A stretch of DNA of 64,000 bases from Perilla frutescens (taxonomy: Eukaryota > Streptophyta > Magnoliopsida > Lamiales > Lamiaceae), in assembly GCA_026008535.1 (NCBI GenBank), contig BRKX01000006.1, forward strand, positions 5,602,501 through 5,666,500, read 5' to 3'. The notes below the pieces were generated by a model. That model made no database searches, was not told the DNA's origin, and was given only the letters and a program-made list of their open reading frames with translations. Made by a program: the position numbers and the translations under genes. Of this stretch, positions 60,614-64,000 are shown in pieces (the stretch's first letter is position 1; every line of letters starts with the position of its first letter).

Positions 60614-60758
60614 CATTCTCCATGCCATCCAGCCTCTTCATGGTCATTCTGGCATCATTTCTTCTTGATGTGCCCTTCCGCCTGGTGTCTTCCTGCTTGT
60701 CCCTGTAGAAAATGAAAACAGAATGCTCGAAGTGTATGCCTTCGGCACAAAAAAATAG
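60614..60758. repeat. 145-bp direct repeat, copy 2
   Basis: Second copy of 59175-59319. It is followed at once by antisense-ORF coding sequence of element X. Confidence 0.92.
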
Positions 60759-61664
60759 AGATGTAAGCCCTCTCTCTACGCCCCCGCCGAAGAAGTCGAA
60801 GGATGATGTTCCTGTTCTCGCTCTTACTGTGATGCCTCTTTCTTCAGTGGTAGTAAACTTGGAATCTCTTCGCCCATCTAAGAAGGGTTTCGCTTCTTCG
60901 AGCTCCTGATCAGTCTCTCTCAAACCCTTCATCACGGACGTCCAGAAGTCTATTGCTGGCCTCGACACCCCCGAGGTGTATGAAAAAGACAGCCTCAAAC
61001 AGCAGGCTTTCCTCTTCTTTGACCAAATGGCCAAGGTAGTATATTCTCATTGTTATTTTTTCTTATATACGCTCATGGTTCTGAATTTGAGGTTTTGATC
61101 CCTTCCCGTTGTTCATTACAGGTGTTGTTCAGTCAGTTCTACCTCCGCCAGCACCTCGCAAGCCATGAGGAAGGACTGCAGAAGAGGGTTTCCAAATTGG
61201 CCGAGGAGAAGAGAGATATGGCCGATAGGGAGTCGGCCATCCTGGTGGAGAGGGACGCGGCCAGGACTGAAGCCGCATGAGCTAAAGCTTTCCTGGAAAA
61301 GAGCCTCGAGGCTCAGGTCAGGACCGAGGCCGAGAAGGGTGGACTTCAGGCCTCGTTAGCCGCCACGCAGACCAAGATCAGGGACATGGAGGCCTCCCTC
61401 GATATGAATGCCATACTGGAGTTTACGGACTCCATTCTCTTTAAGAAGGCTCTCTACTAGGAGGACGGGGTGACCGTCGTGGAGGTCATCAAGGAGAGGA
61501 TGTTAAATCTCGATTTATCCTTTCTTGAAGTAGAGAAAGACGTTGAGACACAAGAAGGTGGCCGCGCTATCGAGACCGATACCAGAGCTGTGAAGGAGGT
61601 GGAAGTTTGTGAGGAGGGCGTTGAGCCCGTTGATGATGGTGCCAAGGCCGGGGATGAGGCCTAA
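60759..61664 (+). pseudogene. Antisense ORF of element X, 3' piece
   Basis: Reads PPPKKSKDDV, then a stop, VSLKPFITDVQKSIAGLDTP and FLFFDQMAK, then a GT-AG intron (61036-61121). It continues VLFSQFYLRQHLASHEEGLQ, a coiled coil (KRVSKLAEEKRDMADRES...), KIRDMEASLD and NLDLSFLEVEKDVE, to a stop at 61664. Collinear with Y's antisense ORF 45100-46648, but without the solo LTR. Premature stops near 60907, 61278 and 61458 disable it. Acidic C-terminus. Confidence 0.72.
61036..61121 (+). other. Intron in the antisense ORF (element X copy)
   Basis: ATGGCCAAG|GTAGTATATT ... TTCATTACAG|GTGTTGTTC, 86 nt, phase 0, at the same codon junction as 45370-45432, though the intron sequences are poorly alike. 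It has a T-rich stretch after the donor and a normal CAG acceptor. Confidence 0.72.
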
Positions 61665-62459
61665 ATTTGATCTTTTCATGAACAAACTTTTTATCATGCT
61701 TTTCAAACAAACAATTATATGTAAATATTTTTTGAATGACCTCTCGTGAAGGCAATTAGACGAGTTGGCATTTTGCCAATCTTTAATTCTGAAGTTTTGA
61801 TTTTTTTGCTCTTATGTGTGCCCATGTTACATATTCTGCTTTATTTTGTCACCTTTGAAATGATATAAGCTGCAGGGGTTGGCACATATGTGTAGGATAG
61901 TGATTAGATAAAGTAAATAACGATAGTTTCGAGAGTACCTTCTGGGATCATGACTGGGATTCGAGAATCGTTCTTATATTCTGAATTCATGGATTTGAGT
62001 ATCGGGGTCCTTTCGATTTGGCTTCGAAAGTAAAGTTTATTCTCGACGTTGAGTTCAAGGTTCTCATAGTTAGGGCCCTGTCGACCCCAATGAGACTGAG
62101 ACCCCTGTGCTTAGGGTTCTGTTAGTTATTATGTCGCTCAAGTCAGTAAACAAATCTTAAGTAATAAGAATTTGAAAGATAAATAAGGAACATATACATT
62201 ACTCTTTGTTCATGAGGCTGACTTCGGGGTCAGAACTTCATTGACTTTTGAGGGTCGGGACCTCTGGAATTCGGGTCAATATGTCTTCCAATCACTGAAT
62301 CTTCCTCTCAACCTTAGATTCTGATCCAAGCTCATAGTCTTCAAACCCAGGAGGGGGTCCTATGGGGAAATCATCATTTCTCTTGCCCTTTAGTATGGGT
62401 TCTTTGCTTGTGTCTGCAGTGAGATGGTTAGTGAATTCATGTGTCGAGTTCAAAAGTAC
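61665..62459 (-). other. Spacer of element X with diverged tandem repeats
   Basis: Matches the spacer of Y: GACCCCTGTGCTTAGGGTTC and CGCTCAAGTCAGTAAAC near 62100-62150, then a GTCAGAAC...GGGTCGGGACC block. It joins the gag fragment directly, marking the large gag-pol deletion. Confidence 0.6.
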
Positions 62460-62753
62460 CTACTCTCGGAGTTCATTTGACATGCAGATTCGTGAGAGCG
62501 GGGACAGTTGGGTTCGTGTAGATCCATTCGGAAAAAGGTTTGGTTGAAAATTAGCTTCGACCCTAGCTTTTAAGGCCGAGTTCTCGATTTGGATTGCTGC
62601 GAGTTCGACTATGGTGGTATCCAATTGACGCTGGATCAAACGCAGAAGCCGTGCAACATCACCATCTCCTTCAGGTGAGGGGGTCGCAATTACCCCATCT
62701 TGTCGGGCTTTCTGAGAAACGATCCCTGTATTATTTCGGCTGTTGTTCATCAT
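62460..62753 (-). pseudogene. Gag N-terminal fragment of element X
   Basis: A 97-codon open frame starting MMNNSRNNTGIVSQKA about 20 bases past the primer-binding site. It includes DVARLLRLIQRQLDTTIVEL and IENSALKARVEAN, a helical N-terminus typical of plant gypsy Gag. It stops after NELRE, and no CCHC zinc knuckle or capsid core follows, so it is a truncated remnant. Confidence 0.7.
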
Positions 62754-62772
62754 CTTGAAGTGATCAATCGGA

Positions 62773-62790
62773 GCCCCACAGTGGGCGCCA
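62773..62790 (-). other. Primer-binding site of element X
   Basis: Minus strand TGGCGCCCACTGTGGGGC, three bases past the 5' LTR end. Its complement ends in CCA like a tRNA 3' end. It fixes the element's orientation as minus. Confidence 0.85.
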
Positions 62791-62793
62791 AAC

Positions 62794-63439
62794 TGTAGAG
62801 GTCAAAAACTCTACAATTGATCATTCTTCAAGTTCGGGCTCCGGCGACCTACAAGATAATAAACATATGAAGCTGAAAGACCGTCGGAGGGTTGACGATC
62901 GAACGAACTCCGACGCTCAAGTCATAATCGAATTAATAAAGGTGAAAAGTGAATAAATGCTAGATAAAATGATAAGGGATATTCAAAAATTAGGGGGGTC
63001 GAACTCCATTATCGTGGACCCTTGTGAATATGTTGCATACGGAACTGCATGATGAAAGCTTCTAAATGAATCTCAGAAGTGAGTGTTGCATGAGTGATAG
63101 TTGATTATTCTATGATCCTCCGTTATGAAGAGTATGGAGATATATATATTGGTGAGCATTTAGCTGACTTCCGATATTAGGGGGATCAACCTTATCTCAT
63201 CTAGGGTTTTTAACGGGGTCTAACATATCTTCAACAGATACTTTGACCTGGTCTCTTTCAGGAGTCTGCTTAACCGTGAACTCTTAGTTTAGAACTCTGG
63301 ACCTTGATAAATAAGACGTCGATCTCTAGATATGGACCTCGAGACATTGATCATGAGGTGTCGATCTTATTCAATTCTTTAAACCTTCAAATGACCGTAG
63401 GCCTAGTCTTTGAGCCTATGCAGAAATAGGGCCTATACA
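62794..63439 (-). repeat. 5' LTR of element X
   Basis: 646 bp, TGTAGAGGTC to GGCCTATACA; partner of 50935-51579. Confidence 0.9.
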
Positions 63440-63444
63440 GTATG

Positions 63445-64000
63445 CGTCTATCCTCATTGATGCCCAGTCTCAGAGCTCGTCGATCGAATCGAGGTTCATC
63501 TCGAGCTCCTTGTTGTTCGATTGACTGGATCATTCCGTCCTGACGGTGCCAATCATGACTTCTGCAGGCAGTACCGCCTCTGACCCATACGTCATAGAAA
63601 ATGGAGTTTCCCCCGTGCTTGTTCTCAAGGTCATTCGGTAAGACCACAGAACTCTCGGGAGTTGCTGGATCCATTGAATTTTGTGTTCAGACAACTTTTT
63701 CTTTAGGGTATTCAGGATTGTCTTGTTCGTGATTCTTCTTGACCATTTGCTGCGGGGTACCTCGGGGTGGAAAATGAGAGCTTGATGTTCCATTCTTTGC
63801 AGAAATCCTGGAATTTTGTACTTATAAACTGGGAACCGTTCTCTGTCATGATCTCTTTGGGGACTCCGAACTTGCATAAGATATATTTCCATAAGAAATT
63901 TGGTACCTCTGTGTCTCTGACACGGGCGAAAGCTTCGGTCTCGACCCACTTGGTGAAATAATCTATTAGCACCAAAATGTAGCATTTCTAGTTTTCACCT
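63445..64000 (-). pseudogene. Ty3/gypsy integrase fragment (element Y pol)
   Basis: Minus-strand pieces in order: MVLIDYFTKWVETEAFARVR (catalytic core with first Asp), FLWKYILCKFGVPKEI, TENGSQFISTKFQDFCKEWN (Glu where the catalytic Asp of the usual DNG motif is expected), and STPRYPAANGQ. After a small indel near 63745 the frame moves to NKTILNTLKKKLSEHKIQWI, LPRVLWSYRMTLRTSTGETP and YGSEAVLPAEV. A stop and then MNLDSIDEL, stop, and MRIDAY lead to element X. The frameshift and stops make it non-functional. It runs off the window end. Confidence 0.85.

Larger units (their letters stand above)
50935..63439 (-). mobile_element. Element X: complete but internally deleted relative of Y
   Basis: LTRs at 50935-51579 (3') and 62794-63439 (5') are flanked outside by the perfect duplication GTATG (50930-50934 and 63440-63444), so this is one insertion, in the codons after integrase of Y. 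On the minus strand the 5' LTR is followed after 3 nt by a primer-binding site (62790-62773) and a gag start (62753-62460). The rest of gag and all of pol are missing. The spacer repeats and the antisense ORF follow. Without the nested Athila-like insertion it would be about 4.5 kb. It is a non-autonomous derivative that probably relied on Y-like relatives. Confidence 0.88.
42568..64000 (-). mobile_element. Outer Ty3/gypsy (Tat-like) element Y, 3' half, heavily nested
   Basis: Read on the minus strand: integrase (64000-63445), its C-terminal tail (50929-50789, then 47455-about 47340), tandem repeats (47292-47051), an antisense ORF (plus strand, 44040-46648) and the 3' LTR (43115-42568). Three insertions separate these parts, each with a 5-bp target duplication: element X at 50935-63439 (GTATG), a solo LTR at 47456-50788 (GGTAG) and a solo LTR of Y's own family at 45646-46259 (ACCTC). 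Removing them restores collinear pol sequence. Gag, protease, RT and the 5' LTR lie beyond the window. An antisense ORF between pol and the 3' LTR is known for the Tat lineage; the lineage call is an inference from that layout. Confidence 0.8.

Noticed and set aside
60606..61034. 142-aa minus-strand frame
   Set aside because: Runs across the junction of the 145-bp repeat and the reverse of antisense-ORF coding sequence; a chance fusion frame.
62794..63439. Solo LTR interpretation for this LTR
   Set aside because: Its immediate flanks do not match each other, but its outer flank GTATG matches the outer flank of the LTR at 50935, so the two belong to one element.
1..64000. CRISPR arrays, bacterial operons, riboswitches or phage genes
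   Set aside because: The sequence is plainly plant nuclear DNA with introns and plant transposons; no regularly spaced short repeats of CRISPR type were seen.

Overview
This window is nuclear DNA from a flowering plant, most likely a eudicot. It is very AT-rich and full of (TA)n tracts. It holds genes with canonical GT-AG introns and the usual plant repeat load: Ty3/gypsy and Ty1/copia LTR elements, CACTA, Mutator-like, Stowaway and Harbinger-like elements. The two intact genes are NADPH-dependent alkenal/enone double-bond reductases, a family that is expanded in Lamiales and other asterids. That only hints at the lineage; I cannot name the species.

Layout. 1-4.3 kb: AT-rich DNA with a 305-bp tandem duplication. 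4.3-5.3 kb: a fold-back element whose arms are doubled. 5.3-8.3 kb: the interior and right end of a CACTA element. 8.3-12.2 kb: a decayed CACTA transposase, split by a 1.9-kb Pack-MULE (10-bp target duplication) that carries a copy of a UVI4/OSD1-type cell-cycle gene. 12.4-18.5 kb (minus): double-bond reductase gene 1, five exons, 346 aa. Its 4.5-kb first intron holds a CACTA end, a TIR element and a 1.7-kb solo LTR. 21.5-26.3 kb: a chimeric Ty1/copia element with 158-bp LTRs. 28.6-33.2 kb (minus): double-bond reductase gene 2, five exons, 349 aa, with MITEs in intron 1 and inverted minisatellite-bearing repeats on either side. 36.7-39.7 kb: a tandem duplication; one copy holds a CACTA MITE and the other keeps the empty site.

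42.6-64 kb is a stack of nested retrotransposons that can be taken apart by target-site duplications. The outermost element is a minus-strand Ty3/gypsy element of Tat-like organisation (pol, then tandem repeats, then an antisense ORF, then the 3' LTR). Its 5' half lies beyond the window. It is interrupted by a solo LTR of its own family (TSD ACCTC), a 3.3-kb solo LTR (TSD GGTAG) and a 12.5-kb relative with both LTRs (TSD GTATG). That relative has lost nearly all of gag-pol. It was itself invaded by an Athila-like fragment, which carries a further 3.5-kb solo LTR (TSD GATAG).

The two most interesting observations are the antisense ORF of the Tat-like elements, which keeps a GT-AG intron at the same codon junction in two diverged copies, and the Pack-MULE capture of a UVI4/OSD1-type APC/C-regulator sequence. 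The reductase genes form a same-strand pair about 10 kb apart and probably arose by tandem duplication. Nothing else in the window looks like an intact host gene.
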